Source of the DNA: CAWCAW01 sp963793645
Lineage (GTDB): Bacteria; Actinomycetota; Acidimicrobiia; Acidimicrobiales; UBA8190
Direction of reading: 5' to 3'
NCBI GenBank assembly: GCA_963793645.1
Contig: CAWCAW010000007.1
Coordinates: 62,001-126,000 of the forward strand
Length of the DNA: 64,000 nucleotides
In this document: piece after piece, positions 1-8,672 of the stretch
Numbering within the stretch: position 1 is the first letter of the stretch
Layout of the letters: every line of letters starts with the position of its first letter
Program-made: the position numbers and the translations under genes
The notes under the pieces: generated by a model
Told to the model about the DNA's origin: nothing
Seen by the model: only the letters and a program-made list of their open reading frames with translations
The model's database searches: none

Positions 1-1
1 G

Positions 2-2716
2 CGCGCCTCAGGAGGGCTGCTCGTTCGGTTGACCGCGGCGGCCTACCCGCTCGGCGACGTTCTCGTCCTGGCCATGTTGGCGCACCTGTGGAGCGCGGGC
101 GGGCTGCGCAACACGGCGGGCCGATTGCTCGCCATCGGTGCGGTGGGCACGCTCATCTCCGACTCGCTGTACGGACTGGCCAACCTCCATCCCAACTGGA
201 ATTGGCACGACGGCAATCCGGTCGACCTCGGGTGGATCGTCTTCTACTCGTGCTGGGGGGCCGCCGCCCTGCACCCGTCGATGAAGACCTTGTCTCAGCC
301 ACGTCCGGCCGGCCCGCCTCACACCAGTCGCGCCCGCCTGACCCTGTTGGCCGCCGCCTCTCTGGTGGCGCCGGCGGTGCTGTTGGTCGAGAGCGAACTG
401 GGCAACCCCGTCGACGCGCCGGTCATCGCCGTGGTGGCCGGGGTGATGTTCTTCCTCGTGCTCACGCGCATGTCGGGCTTGGTGAAAGCGCACCAACAGG
501 CCATGACCCGCGAACAAGTCCTCCGTCAAGCGTCCGCCGACTTGGTGGCCGCATCGGGTCGCGACGGGATCTATCGAGCCACCTTCCACGCCGTCAACGC
601 GCTGGTCTCCGGGCACCGCGACATCGTGGGCGTGGCGCTGGCGGTCTCCAACGCCGATGACGGGTTGGTCATTGCCGCCCAGTCCGGTCAAGCACCCACC
701 GACGTACTCCTGGAGCTGATCATCAGCGCGGACGTGAACGAGGCCCTGACCGAGGGAAAGGTCACCCGCAGCATTCTCGGCGGGCCAAGTTCCACCGAGA
801 CCGAGCAGTGCGCCGAACAGGTGCTCATCTGCCCATTGGTGGCCAAAGACGAGCAACACGGCCTCATGGCCATTACCAGCGTCGGGGAGCTGCCCGTCGA
901 GCTCACCAACACCATCGAGACCTTGGCCGCCCAGGTGGGCCTGGCCCTCGACCGCGAGACTCTCACCGAGAGCTTCCACGCCCGCCGCAGCGAGGCGCGC
1001 TTTCAGACGTTGGTGCAGAACGCGTCCGACGTCATCCTCATCGCCCGGCCCGACACGACCATCACCTACCAAACACCGTCGGCCAAGAGGATCCTCGGCT
1101 ACGAGCTGGGCGCATTGGAGGGGGAGCGCTTCACCGACCTCGTGCACCCCGACGATGTCGAACAGGCCCTGGCCATGTATGCCCGCGTGGCGTCCCAAGC
1201 CGGCATGTCAGCTGCCGCGCAGTGGCGGGTGCGCCATCAAGGCGGCGCCACCTTGCATGTGGAAGTGGCCGCCAACAACCTGCTGGCCGACCCCACCGTC
1301 GAGGGCATCGTCTTGACGCTGCGCGACGTGAGCGAGCGCAAGGGCCTCGAAGAAGAGCTCAAGCACCAGGCCTTCCACGACGCTCTGAGCGGTCTTGCCA
1401 ACCGTGCCTTGTTCCGTGACCGCCTCGAGCACGCCTTGGCCCGTGCCGCTCGATCCCAGACGTCGCTGGCGGTGCTGTTCCTCGACCTCGACGACTTCAA
1501 ACTCGTCAACGACAGCCTCGGACATGCGGCGGGGGACGACCTTCTCATCGCAGTGGGTGGGCGCCTCGTCAAGTCGCTGCGCGGCGGCGACACCGCCGCC
1601 CGCCTCGGCGGCGACGAGTTCGCCGTATTGCTCGAGGAGATCTCGAGCCCCGACGAAGTCTTCGAGATCGCCGACCGCATCATCGACGAGCTGCGCGTGC
1701 CCATGACCATCGAAGACCACGAGGTCCAGGTACGCGCCAGCATCGGGATCGCGATGAGCCCGGTGGGTGCGGAAGACCCCGCCGACCTGTTGCAGGCGGC
1801 CGACGTGGCCATGTATGCGGCCAAGGGCAGCGGCAAGGGGCGCTACGAGGTCTACGAACCGGCCTTGCAAGCGGCCATGGCCGAGCGCCTGGAGCGCACC
1901 GCCGATCTGCAGCGAGCCGTGGATCAACGGGAGTTCGTGGTCCACTACCAGCCCATCGTGAGCCTCAAAGGCGACAAGACCGTCGGTGTGGAGGCCCTGG
2001 TGCGCTGGGAGCACCCTCAGCGTGGCCTGCTCCTGCCGAAGGACTTCATTCCTCTGGCCGAAGAGACAGGGTTGGTCATCCCCTTGGGGCGGTGGGTGCT
2101 CGATGAAGCGTGCCACCAGGCCCGTCAGTGGCAACTCGAACATGATCTCGCCCGGCGACTGCGCATGAGCGTCAACGTCTCGGCTCGGCACTTCCAGCAC
2201 GACGGCCTGGTGGCTGACGTGTCCAACGCGCTGCAGAAAGCCGACCTCGACCCCTCGAGCCTGGTGCTCGAGATCACCGAGAGCGTGCTTGTCCAAGACG
2301 CCGATTCGGTAATCGCTCGCATGCTCGAGCTCAAACTGCTCGGCGTGGCCTTCGCCATCGACGATTTCGGCACCGGGTACTCCTCGTTGAGCTATCTGAA
2401 GCGCTTTCCCATCGACATCCTCAAAGTCGACAAATCCTTCGTCGACGACGTCGGTGACGCGCCTGACGACGGTGCGCTGGCCCGTGCCATCGTGCAGCTC
2501 GGCAACACCTTGAACCTCGAGACCATCGCCGAGGGCATCGAGAGCGAACCCCAGATCGAGGGACTGCGCGCCCTTGGTTGTGACTTGGCGCAGGGCTTCT
2601 TCTTCGCCAAACCACTCCCGGCCGAAGGTATCAGTGAGCTTCTGGCCGAGCTCACGTCGGCAGGCTTCTTGCCCATCGCCGACATGCGCAACAAGGAAAC
2701 GGAACCCGTGCAATGA
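2..2716 (+). CDS. PAS-GGDEF-EAL c-di-GMP cyclase/phosphodiesterase, 5' truncated by window
   Basis: Bifunctional c-di-GMP signalling protein. The frame is open to the window edge, so the N-terminus is missing and the first possible codon seen (TTG at 29) is probably internal to the membrane region. Order of domains, numbered from base 29: hydrophobic segments to about residue 150, a GAF-like region (about 165-315), PAS (about 322-440), GGDEF (about 445-605) and EAL (about 625-880). The cyclase motif GGDEF at about 527 is intact and is preceded by an RGGD inhibitory site five residues upstream. The EAL domain keeps EALVRWEHP, NVSARHF, EITES, DDFGTGYSS, DKSF and EGIE, so both activities look catalytically competent. 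The stop overlaps the start of the next gene (ATGA), so the two are translationally coupled. Confidence 0.93.
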   Translation, partial: RASGGLLVRLTAAAYPLGDVLVLAMLAHLWSAGGLRNTAGRLLAIGAVGTLISDSLYGLANLHPNWNWHDGNPVDLGWIVFYSCWGAAALHPSMKTLSQPRPAGPPHTSRARLTLLAAASLVAPAVLLVESELGNPVDAPVIAVVAGVMFFLVLTRMSGLVKAHQQAMTREQVLRQASADLVAASGRDGIYRATFHAVNALVSGHRDIVGVALAVSNADDGLVIAAQSGQAPTDVLLELIISADVNEALTEGKVTRSILGGPSSTETEQCAEQVLICPLVAKDEQHGLMAITSVGELPVELTNTIETLAAQVGLALDRETLTESFHARRSEARFQTLVQNASDVILIARPDTTITYQTPSAKRILGYELGALEGERFTDLVHPDDVEQALAMYARVASQAGMSAAAQWRVRHQGGATLHVEVAANNLLADPTVEGIVLTLRDVSERKGLEEELKHQAFHDALSGLANRALFRDRLEHALARAARSQTSLAVLFLDLDDFKLVNDSLGHAAGDDLLIAVGGRLVKSLRGGDTAARLGGDEFAVLLEEISSPDEVFEIADRIIDELRVPMTIEDHEVQVRASIGIAMSPVGAEDPADLLQAADVAMYAAKGSGKGRYEVYEPALQAAMAERLERTADLQRAVDQREFVVHYQPIVSLKGDKTVGVEALVRWEHPQRGLLLPKDFIPLAEETGLVIPLGRWVLDEACHQARQWQLEHDLARRLRMSVNVSARHFQHDGLVADVSNALQKADLDPSSLVLEITESVLVQDADSVIARMLELKLLGVAFAIDDFGTGYSSLSYLKRFPIDILKVDKSFVDDVGDAPDDGALARAIVQLGNTLNLETIAEGIESEPQIEGLRALGCDLAQGFFFAKPLPAEGISELLAELTSAGFLPIADMRNKETEPVQ

Positions 2717-4032
2717 ACGGCCATTCGCCCTCCAACGTTGGCGGCAACGGATATGGCGCCGGGGCCTCGGTGGACCTCGCCGACTACGGCGTAAAAGGCC
2801 AGCGCTCCCGCCTTGACCGGCGCCTCGAGGACCTCGAACGCCTGACAGTGTCGCACCCGATGATGGATGCCGTCATCGACGAAGTGCGCGGCAGGCGCAT
2901 CCGTATCGGCGATCACTGGTTGTGCGATTTCGCCTCGTGCAACTACCTGGGCTTCGACCTCCACCCCGAGATCATCGACTCCGTCCACGCCGAGCTGTGT
3001 CGCTGGGGTACGCACCCGAGTTGGTCGCGCCTGCTGGGCAACCCCCGGCTCTATGTCGATATCGAAGACCAGCTCACCGAACTGGTCGGCGCCCCCGACA
3101 CGCTCGTGTTGCCCACCATCACGCTCATCCACGCGTCGGTGATCCCGGTATTGGCCGGCGACGGCGTCGTCATGATCGACGCCCAGGCCCACAAGACGCT
3201 CTACGAGGGAGCCGCCATCGCCCGAGGAGCCGGGGCGACCCTGCTTCGGATCCGGACCAACGACACGGATCACCTCGAAGAGACGCTGCGGTCCTTGCCA
3301 CCGGGCCAGCCGCGCCTGTTTTGCATGGACGGCGTCAACTCCATGACGGGCAACGCCCCCGATCTGCCCACCTACGCCCGCATCTGCCGCGAGTACGACA
3401 CGGTGCTCTACGTCGACGACGCCCACGGATTCGGGGTGATCGGTGAGTCTCCGACCGCCGCTATGCCTTACGGTCAGCGCGGCAACAGCATCGTCCGCTA
3501 CTTCGAGGAGTCCTACGACAACGTCGTCCTCGTGGCCGGCTTCTCCAAGGCCTACTCGTCGCTGCTGGCGTTTTTGGCCCTGCCCACCGCCCTGAAGAAC
3601 CACCTCAAGGTGGCGGCGTCGCCGTACCTCTATTCAGGGCCCTCGCCCACGGCGTCCCTGGCCACCGTCCTGGCCGGCTTCCGGGTGAACGAAACCCAAG
3701 GCGAGGCGCTGCGGCAGTCGCTCTACGCCAAGACGACGCGAGTGCTCGACCGGGTCAGCGAGCTCGGATTGCGCACGCTCAACACCTCTGGTCTTCCCAT
3801 CATCGAGCTGCCGCTCGGATACGACGACGACATCGACGAGGTGGGGCGGTTCCTCTTCGACCGAGGGATCTACGTCACCTTGGCCGCCTATCCCTTGGTG
3901 CCCAAGTCCCAAGTCGGCTTTCGGATTCAGGTGACCGCCGCCAACGGTGACGATGAAATCGAGCAGCTCAACGAGGTCCTTGGTGAGCTCGCCACATGCT
4001 TCGACATGCAGCGGCCACCGACCACCGACTGA
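2713..4032 (+). CDS. alpha-oxoamine synthase family PLP enzyme (KAPA synthase/SPT/CqsA-like)
   Basis: PLP-dependent acyltransferase of the alpha-oxoamine synthase fold, 439 residues. These enzymes condense an amino acid with an acyl-CoA or acyl-ACP. Visible features are DFASCNYLGFD near the N-terminus, VDDAHGFGVIG (Asp236, His238) for cofactor binding, and GFSKAYS with Lys279 as the expected Schiff-base lysine. The exact substrate cannot be read from sequence. No other biotin genes are adjacent, and the partners are a c-di-GMP enzyme upstream (4-base overlap) and an exporter downstream (14-base gap). This context fits a signalling lipid or small amino-ketone (CqsA-like) better than biotin synthesis, but that is inference. 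A sphingoid-base synthase is another option. Confidence 0.85.
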   Translation: MNGHSPSNVGGNGYGAGASVDLADYGVKGQRSRLDRRLEDLERLTVSHPMMDAVIDEVRGRRIRIGDHWLCDFASCNYLGFDLHPEIIDSVHAELCRWGTHPSWSRLLGNPRLYVDIEDQLTELVGAPDTLVLPTITLIHASVIPVLAGDGVVMIDAQAHKTLYEGAAIARGAGATLLRIRTNDTDHLEETLRSLPPGQPRLFCMDGVNSMTGNAPDLPTYARICREYDTVLYVDDAHGFGVIGESPTAAMPYGQRGNSIVRYFEESYDNVVLVAGFSKAYSSLLAFLALPTALKNHLKVAASPYLYSGPSPTASLATVLAGFRVNETQGEALRQSLYAKTTRVLDRVSELGLRTLNTSGLPIIELPLGYDDDIDEVGRFLFDRGIYVTLAAYPLVPKSQVGFRIQVTAANGDDEIEQLNEVLGELATCFDMQRPPTTD

Positions 4033-4046
4033 GCCAGAGCCTGCCC

Positions 4047-5939
4047 ATGGGGCTCACCGCACCGCTTCGCCAACGGAATTTCCGCCTGTTGTGGACGGGC
4101 ATGGCCGTCTCGCTGCTCGGCGACGGCGTCTTCATCGTGGCTGTGGCCTGGCAGGCCTATGCGCTTGTCGACCGGGTCTCCACTTTGGCCTACATCGGCT
4201 TGGCCGCCTCGTTGCCCCAGGTGATCCTCCTGCCCGTGGGCGGCGCCGTGTGCGACCGCATTTCTCGACAAAGTGTCTTGTTCTGGGCGGACGTGGCGCG
4301 CGCCATCGCCGTGGCCGTGGTGGCCACCTTGGCCGTCGTCGGCGAGCTGCACCTTCTCGAGCTCTACGTCGCGAGTGCGGTGATCGGCATCGCCACCGCG
4401 TTCGCATCCCCGGCGCTCGACGCCTTGGTCCCCCAACTGGTCACGGCAGACGAGCTCACCCAAGCCAACGCCATCGACCAATTCGTCAGGCCCGTCAGCA
4501 TCCAACTGGCCGGCCCGGCGTTGGGTGGCATCGCCGTTGCCGTGGTGCACCCGGCCGGTGCCTTCTGCATCGACGCGCTGACCTTCGCGTTCTCCGCTTT
4601 GTGTGTGACCCACATGACCCGGGTTCGACAAAAGGTGGGGCGAACTCGCAATCCCCTCGGGCACGACGTGCTCGAAGGCCTGCGCTATGTGCGTCGTCAC
4701 GTCTGGCTGTGGGGCACCTTCCTTTCGGCCACCTTCACGTACCTCTTGTTCATCGGGCCCACCCAGGTGCTGCTCCCATACATCGTGCGTAACTCGCTGC
4801 ACCAAGGAGCCTCCACCTACGGTGAAATCCTCGCTGTCGGTGGCGTCGGTGCTTTGGCTGGCGCCTTGCTGATGAGCCGGGCGCGCGAACCTCGCCGCCC
4901 GTTGACCTGGATCTATCTCTGGTGGGCAGTGGCCACCCTGGCCGTGGCCGGATACGGCGTCGCCACCGGGGCCTGGGGGCTGGCCCTGGCCGCGCTGGTG
5001 GTCAACGGGGCCGAGGCGGTCGGCGCCGTTGTATGGGCCACCGTCAAGCAACGGCACGTGGAGAACTCCATGCTCGGGCGCGTCTCGAGCATCGACTGGT
5101 GTGTCTCGACCGCCTTGTTGCCGCTGAGCTACGCCATCACAGCGCCGATCGCCCACGCGCTGGGAGCCCGCACCACCCTCGTGCTGGCGGGCACCCTTGG
5201 CGCCATCGTGACACTGGGCTTTCTCTTCCTTCCTGGCATGCGACTGGAGACAGACGTCGCCATGTCCTCACCGGATCGTTCTGACCATGCCAAGCGCGGC
5301 CGCGCCACGTTGCCACGCGGCGCCCGATTGGTCATGCCTCGCGCCCTGAGTACGTCTCGCCATGCCCGCCACGCTCGTCACAAGATCATGCCCAGACCCC
5401 GCGTCGACGCTGTACCGAGCGCGGCCGCGACCACGCTCAGCGCCCCCGTGTCGGCGGTCGCACCGACGCCCCCGCGGGCACCGACGGTCGCGGCGGCTCC
5501 GACTGCGCCCGACGAGACACGCGACTGGGCGGAGGAGGCGGCGCAGGCCATGGCGAGAGCCCGGTCGGCCGACACCCCCGACGCGTGGCACGAAGCAGCT
5601 CGAATCGCTGACGTCGTGCTGGATCTGACTCGCACCATGCACGTGGCAGCCGACACCAACCGACGGGCTCAGGAAAAAGCCGATGCCGCCTTGCGCGCCG
5701 CCGAAGAAGCCCACGTCACCGCGCAAAGGGCGGCCGGAGCCAGCGTGAGGGCACAGGCGCAAGCCGACGCCGCGCTGCGCGCCGCCGAGGAAGCCCGGAT
5801 CACGGCGGAGGCGGCGGCCGAAGCGGCCGCCGGTGCCAACCGCCGAGCACGAGATCTCGAAGAGGCCGTGGCGGCCGCCCTGGTCGCCAACACCCCAGAG
5901 ACCTGGAACCAGGCCTACCAACTGGCGGCCGCCAGCTGA
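4047..5939 (+). CDS. MFS exporter with alanine-rich coiled-coil C-terminal tail
   Basis: Major facilitator of the EntS/macrolide-efflux type (MFS_3-like). About 410 residues form the transporter: it opens with APLRQRNFRLLWTGMAVSLL, and the inter-helix loop has the GGAVCDRISRQ signature. I chose ATG 4047, 14 bases after the preceding stop. An ATG at 3996 would overlap the upstream gene and adds residues unlike the family. The remaining 220 residues are unusual for MFS proteins: a proline/alanine linker followed by a long helical stretch. It contains two near-identical blocks (ADAALRAAEEA at about 5683 and 5767) flanked by two related pieces (ADTPDAWHEAARIAD and ANTPETWNQAYQLA). It probably exports the product of the upstream synthase. 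Confidence 0.88.
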   Translation: MGLTAPLRQRNFRLLWTGMAVSLLGDGVFIVAVAWQAYALVDRVSTLAYIGLAASLPQVILLPVGGAVCDRISRQSVLFWADVARAIAVAVVATLAVVGELHLLELYVASAVIGIATAFASPALDALVPQLVTADELTQANAIDQFVRPVSIQLAGPALGGIAVAVVHPAGAFCIDALTFAFSALCVTHMTRVRQKVGRTRNPLGHDVLEGLRYVRRHVWLWGTFLSATFTYLLFIGPTQVLLPYIVRNSLHQGASTYGEILAVGGVGALAGALLMSRAREPRRPLTWIYLWWAVATLAVAGYGVATGAWGLALAALVVNGAEAVGAVVWATVKQRHVENSMLGRVSSIDWCVSTALLPLSYAITAPIAHALGARTTLVLAGTLGAIVTLGFLFLPGMRLETDVAMSSPDRSDHAKRGRATLPRGARLVMPRALSTSRHARHARHKIMPRPRVDAVPSAAATTLSAPVSAVAPTPPRAPTVAAAPTAPDETRDWAEEAAQAMARARSADTPDAWHEAARIADVVLDLTRTMHVAADTNRRAQEKADAALRAAEEAHVTAQRAAGASVRAQAQADAALRAAEEARITAEAAAEAAAGANRRARDLEEAVAAALVANTPETWNQAYQLAAAS

Positions 5940-6014
5940 GAATGGCACCACCGCCCAGCCTCAAGTGCCGGTGCCTTCGCGCCGAAGACAACCCCAGTGG
6001 ACAGTTCACCCCGG

Positions 6015-6179
6015 ATGCTCTTCCGAAGTCAGGATGCCGCCTACGTGCAGGCGGTGGTGGCCCAAGGGGCCTGGTCGGATCGCGACGGCACCGAGTACGA
6101 GGTGACGGCGGTGACCGAGGGCCCCGACCCCCAGCGACCGTGGGTCATCCAGTGGGCGGTACGCGGCACCAAGAAGTGA
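6015..6179 (+). CDS. small hypothetical protein
   Basis: Short frame of 54 residues from ATG 6015 (GTG 5997 would add six). It lies downstream of the MFS gene on the same strand, so it may be the last gene of that operon. The product is soluble and mixed in composition, with an aromatic-rich end (RPWVIQWAVRGTKK). I recognise no family and see no strong ribosome binding site. It could be spurious. Confidence 0.4.
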   Translation: MLFRSQDAAYVQAVVAQGAWSDRDGTEYEVTAVTEGPDPQRPWVIQWAVRGTKK

Positions 6180-6190
6180 CAAACGAGCCC

Positions 6191-6212
6191 CCCGGGCGTG
6201 CCCCGGCCCGGG
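6191..6212. terminator. possible hairpin between convergent genes
   Basis: Seven-base perfect inverted repeat (CCCGGGC at 6191-6197, GCCCGGG at 6206-6212) with an eight-base loop, located between converging genes. No T-run follows on either strand, so a factor-independent terminator is only a possibility. Confidence 0.25.
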
Positions 6213-6239
6213 CGGCGTCGCCGCGCTGAGCCCGCTCGG

Positions 6240-7028
6240 CTACCGCCCCTCAAAGCGGGGCTCTCTCTTTTCGACGAAGGCCCGCATGGCTTCGGCGGTG
6301 TCCTCGGAGACGAAGTTGATCGTCTGGCAGCGCGCTTCGTCCTCCAGAGCCTGGGCCATGGACACGTTGATGCCGTTGTCGAGAAGTGACTTCGTCATCG
6401 ACAACGCCAAAGGGGGGCCCGCGGCGAGACGGCGAGCCCACTGGTCGACGAACGAGTCGAGCTCGTCATCGTCGACGACACGGTTGAGAAGTCCGTACGC
6501 ATCCGCCTCGTCGGCCGACAACATGTCGGCGAAATAAGCGATCTCCTTGGCCTTGTGCAAGCCGATCAGCCGAGGCAGCAACCAGGAGGCGCCCCCGTCG
6601 ACCGATAGGCCGCGACGCGAGAAGATCTCCGACAGTCGCGCACTGCGACACGCCACCGTCAAGTCGCAACCCAGCGCCATGCTGCAGCCCGCCCCCGCCG
6701 CCACGCCGCCGATCTTGGCGATGGTCGGTTGCGGCAGCGCGTGCAGCGCCAGCATGACCTGACCGAAGGTGCGCATGCGGACGATGTGCGGATCGGTGGG
6801 GTCTCCGCTCACTCCGCCCGGGTCGGTGATGTCGGCTCCCGAGCAAAAGGCGCCGCCCGCTCCGGTGAGCACCAGCACACGATCGTCGGTGCGCCGGGCC
6901 ACCTCGTCAAAAGCCGAGCGCAGCTCCTGCCACATGAGGCCATTGCCGGCGTTTTTGCGTTCGGGACGGTTCATGGTCACCGTCACCACACCGTCGGCGC
7001 GATCTATCAAAATCGTCTCGGGGCTCAC
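6240..7028 (-). CDS. enoyl-CoA hydratase/isomerase family protein (PaaG-like active site)
   Basis: Crotonase-fold acyl-CoA enzyme of 262 residues. The oxyanion-hole segments AFCSGADI (about 60-67) and GGVAAGAGCSMALG (about 107-120) are present. The two glutamates used by true hydratases are replaced (Ser116 and Phe136 by alignment), while Asp144 in SVDGGASWLLPRL sits where PaaG-type isomerases keep their catalytic aspartate. I therefore favour an isomerase over a hydratase. The start is GTG 7028, six bases after a TAGGGT -10 box, which suggests a leaderless message. It is the last gene of the minus-strand block, and no beta-oxidation partner is adjacent. Confidence 0.87.
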   Translation of the reverse strand: MSPETILIDRADGVVTVTMNRPERKNAGNGLMWQELRSAFDEVARRTDDRVLVLTGAGGAFCSGADITDPGGVSGDPTDPHIVRMRTFGQVMLALHALPQPTIAKIGGVAAGAGCSMALGCDLTVACRSARLSEIFSRRGLSVDGGASWLLPRLIGLHKAKEIAYFADMLSADEADAYGLLNRVVDDDELDSFVDQWARRLAAGPPLALSMTKSLLDNGINVSMAQALEDEARCQTINFVSEDTAEAMRAFVEKREPRFEGR

Positions 7029-7034
7029 CGGAAC

Positions 7035-7040
7035 ACCCTA
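7035..7040 (-). promoter_or_regulatory. -10 box (TAGGGT), leaderless start of the crotonase gene
   Basis: TAGGGT on the minus strand lies six bases before GTG 7028, so transcription should begin at or next to the start codon. Confidence 0.55.
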
Positions 7041-7072
7041 GCCAGCCACATAGGGGCGCTCCCCCATCGAGG

Positions 7073-7453
7073 TCACCCGAAGGCGTTTTCGATCACCTCA
7101 ACCTGGAGCCCTCCCCGGCCATCCGCGGTGACGCCGGCCACGTCGAAGCGCACCGAGGGCGCGCCCGGTTGTCCCGAGGCCCGTCGTTGCGCCAACCATC
7201 GTCCCGCCAGGCGCCGCAGCTTGCGCTGCTTGAGCCCCGTGACGGCCTCGAACGGCGTCCCGAAACGATCCGACAGGCGCGTCTTGACCTCACAAATGAC
7301 GACGGTGGTGCCGGTGCCGTCCACCACCACCAAGTCGAGCTCGCCGTCGGCGCAGCGCCAGTTACGCGCCAGCACCCGCCATCCTCGAGCCTCGTACCAC
7401 TGGGCGGCCGCGAGCTCACCTCGAGCGCCCAGATCCTGGCGGCGCGCTGGCAC
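7073..7453 (-). CDS. yraN: YraN family (UPF0102) nuclease-like protein
   Basis: 126-residue member of the YraN/UPF0102 family, which has an endonuclease-like fold but an uncertain function, sometimes linked to DNA uptake or repair. Visible features are GARGELAAAQWYEARGW at the N-terminus, GELDLVVVDG with the conserved acidic pair, and VICEVKTR, the E-x-K core of the restriction-endonuclease-like fold. GTG 7453 follows the DUF2469 stop by six bases, matching the DUF2469-yraN pair common in actinobacteria. Confidence 0.9.
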   Translation of the reverse strand: MPARRQDLGARGELAAAQWYEARGWRVLARNWRCADGELDLVVVDGTGTTVVICEVKTRLSDRFGTPFEAVTGLKQRKLRRLAGRWLAQRRASGQPGAPSVRFDVAGVTADGRGGLQVEVIENAFG

Positions 7454-7459
7454 GGCGGA

Positions 7460-7753
7460 TCAGGCGTCTTGCTCGGGCAGCCGCTCGATGTTGACGTCCC
7501 GAAAGGTGAGTACCCGCACACTCGGGACAAACCGTGCCGGACGGTACATGTCCCACACCCATGCATCAGTGAGCTCGAGCTCGATACACGTCGGGGCCTG
7601 GGCGTCTCGGACGGTGACCTTCACCTCGTTGGCCAGGTAGAAACGACGCTCGCTCTCGACCACATAGCGAAAGAGCGGGAGCACGGTTCGGTACTCCTGG
7701 ACTAAGGCCAGCTCGATCTCGGCCTCGTAGCGTTCGAGATCCTCTTCGCTCAT
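7460..7753 (-). CDS. DUF2469 family protein
   Basis: 97-residue protein of the actinobacterial DUF2469 family; its function is unknown. Conserved stretches are SEEDLERYEAEIELALVQEY, ESERRFYLANEV and DAWVWDMYRPARFVPSVRV. I chose ATG 7753, which gives the family's usual N-terminus; an upstream start at 7792 would add 13 non-conserved residues. It lies directly in front of yraN. In many actinobacteria rnhB and lepB sit between rplS and this gene; here an oppositely oriented RDD gene occupies that place. Confidence 0.9.
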   Translation of the reverse strand: MSEEDLERYEAEIELALVQEYRTVLPLFRYVVESERRFYLANEVKVTVRDAQAPTCIELELTDAWVWDMYRPARFVPSVRVLTFRDVNIERLPEQDA

Positions 7754-7976
7754 CGTCCCCGCCCGCCGAGCACCGGCCCGGAAGTCCCGCACCGCAATGG
7801 GGCCGTCCGCTTTCCCTGAAGGAACCTGGTGCAGATCCGTTCCATGGGCAATTTCACGATACCTCGCCCATTCTCCTTAGAGGCCCGATCGGCCCACCGT
7901 CCAGGCCCATTTCCCCACAAAACACCCCCTGGGCCGGTAGCGTGGGTGTGGTCGACACCGACGAGGGAGAGCTGCG

Positions 7977-8627
7977 ATGAGCGACGTATCGCAAGGTCCG
8001 GGTTGGTGGATCGCCTCGGACGGGAAGTGGTATCCGCCTGAGCAGCAGCCCGGGTACGCAGCGGCCACCCCGCCCCAGAGCCCCTACGGTGCGGCCGCCC
8101 CGCCCGCCATGGCCTACGGCTATGTGCCCGGCCCCGTCGACAGCCGAGGTCGACCCATCGCCGAGTGGTGGGAACGCCTGGTGGCGGCACTCATCGACGG
8201 GGTCATGTTCGGTGTCGTCTACTGGATCCTGCTCGCCATCGTGGTCAGCTCCTCGATCGGATCGCACAGCTTCACCCACTTCGGCGTCAAGCTGTGGCTG
8301 GTGCAAGTCGTCATCGCGGCCATCTTCATCGGCTACTTCGCCGTGCTCGAGGGCAGTGAACGGGGCCAATCGGTAGGCATGATGGCGCTCGGTATCGCCG
8401 TGCGTGACGCGGCGGGAGGTGGAGCCATCGGCCCCCAGCGCGCCGGCATTCGCAAGGCGATCCTCTATCCGGGCATCGTGCTGGTGGTCATCCCGTTCGT
8501 CGGCGGCTTTCTGGTGCTGATCGCCGAGATCTGGACGGTGGTGTGCGGACTGTCGCCGCTGTGGAACCCCAATCGCCAGGGCTACCACGACATCTCGCAG
8601 AAGACCCTCGTCGTCAAGGTCCGCTGA
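7977..8627 (+). CDS. RDD family membrane protein with N-terminal DGKWYPPE motif
   Basis: 216 residues. The N-terminal 20 residues contain GWWIASDGKWYPPEQ, a short tryptophan/proline motif (related to the DUF2510 type) often placed before membrane domains in actinobacteria. A Pro/Ala/Tyr-rich linker follows, then an RDD domain (about 60-216) with three or more hydrophobic segments. The domain carries the Arg and Asp of the first helix (ERLVAALIDGVMF). RDD proteins are poorly understood; some act in ion transport. ATG 7977 is preceded by GGAGAG with good spacing, and a TAGCGT box about 35 bases upstream may be its -10. It is the only plus-strand gene inside a long minus-strand housekeeping run. 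Confidence 0.85.
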   Translation: MSDVSQGPGWWIASDGKWYPPEQQPGYAAATPPQSPYGAAAPPAMAYGYVPGPVDSRGRPIAEWWERLVAALIDGVMFGVVYWILLAIVVSSSIGSHSFTHFGVKLWLVQVVIAAIFIGYFAVLEGSERGQSVGMMALGIAVRDAAGGGAIGPQRAGIRKAILYPGIVLVVIPFVGGFLVLIAEIWTVVCGLSPLWNPNRQGYHDISQKTLVVKVR

Positions 8628-8672
8628 CCGACACCAAGTCAGGCCGCAGGCGCCCACGGCACCCGCCGGACG

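Noticed and set aside
2713..4032. Assignment as bioF (biotin synthesis)
   Set aside because: Family level is secure but no bio genes adjoin and the operon partners suggest another role; symbol left blank.
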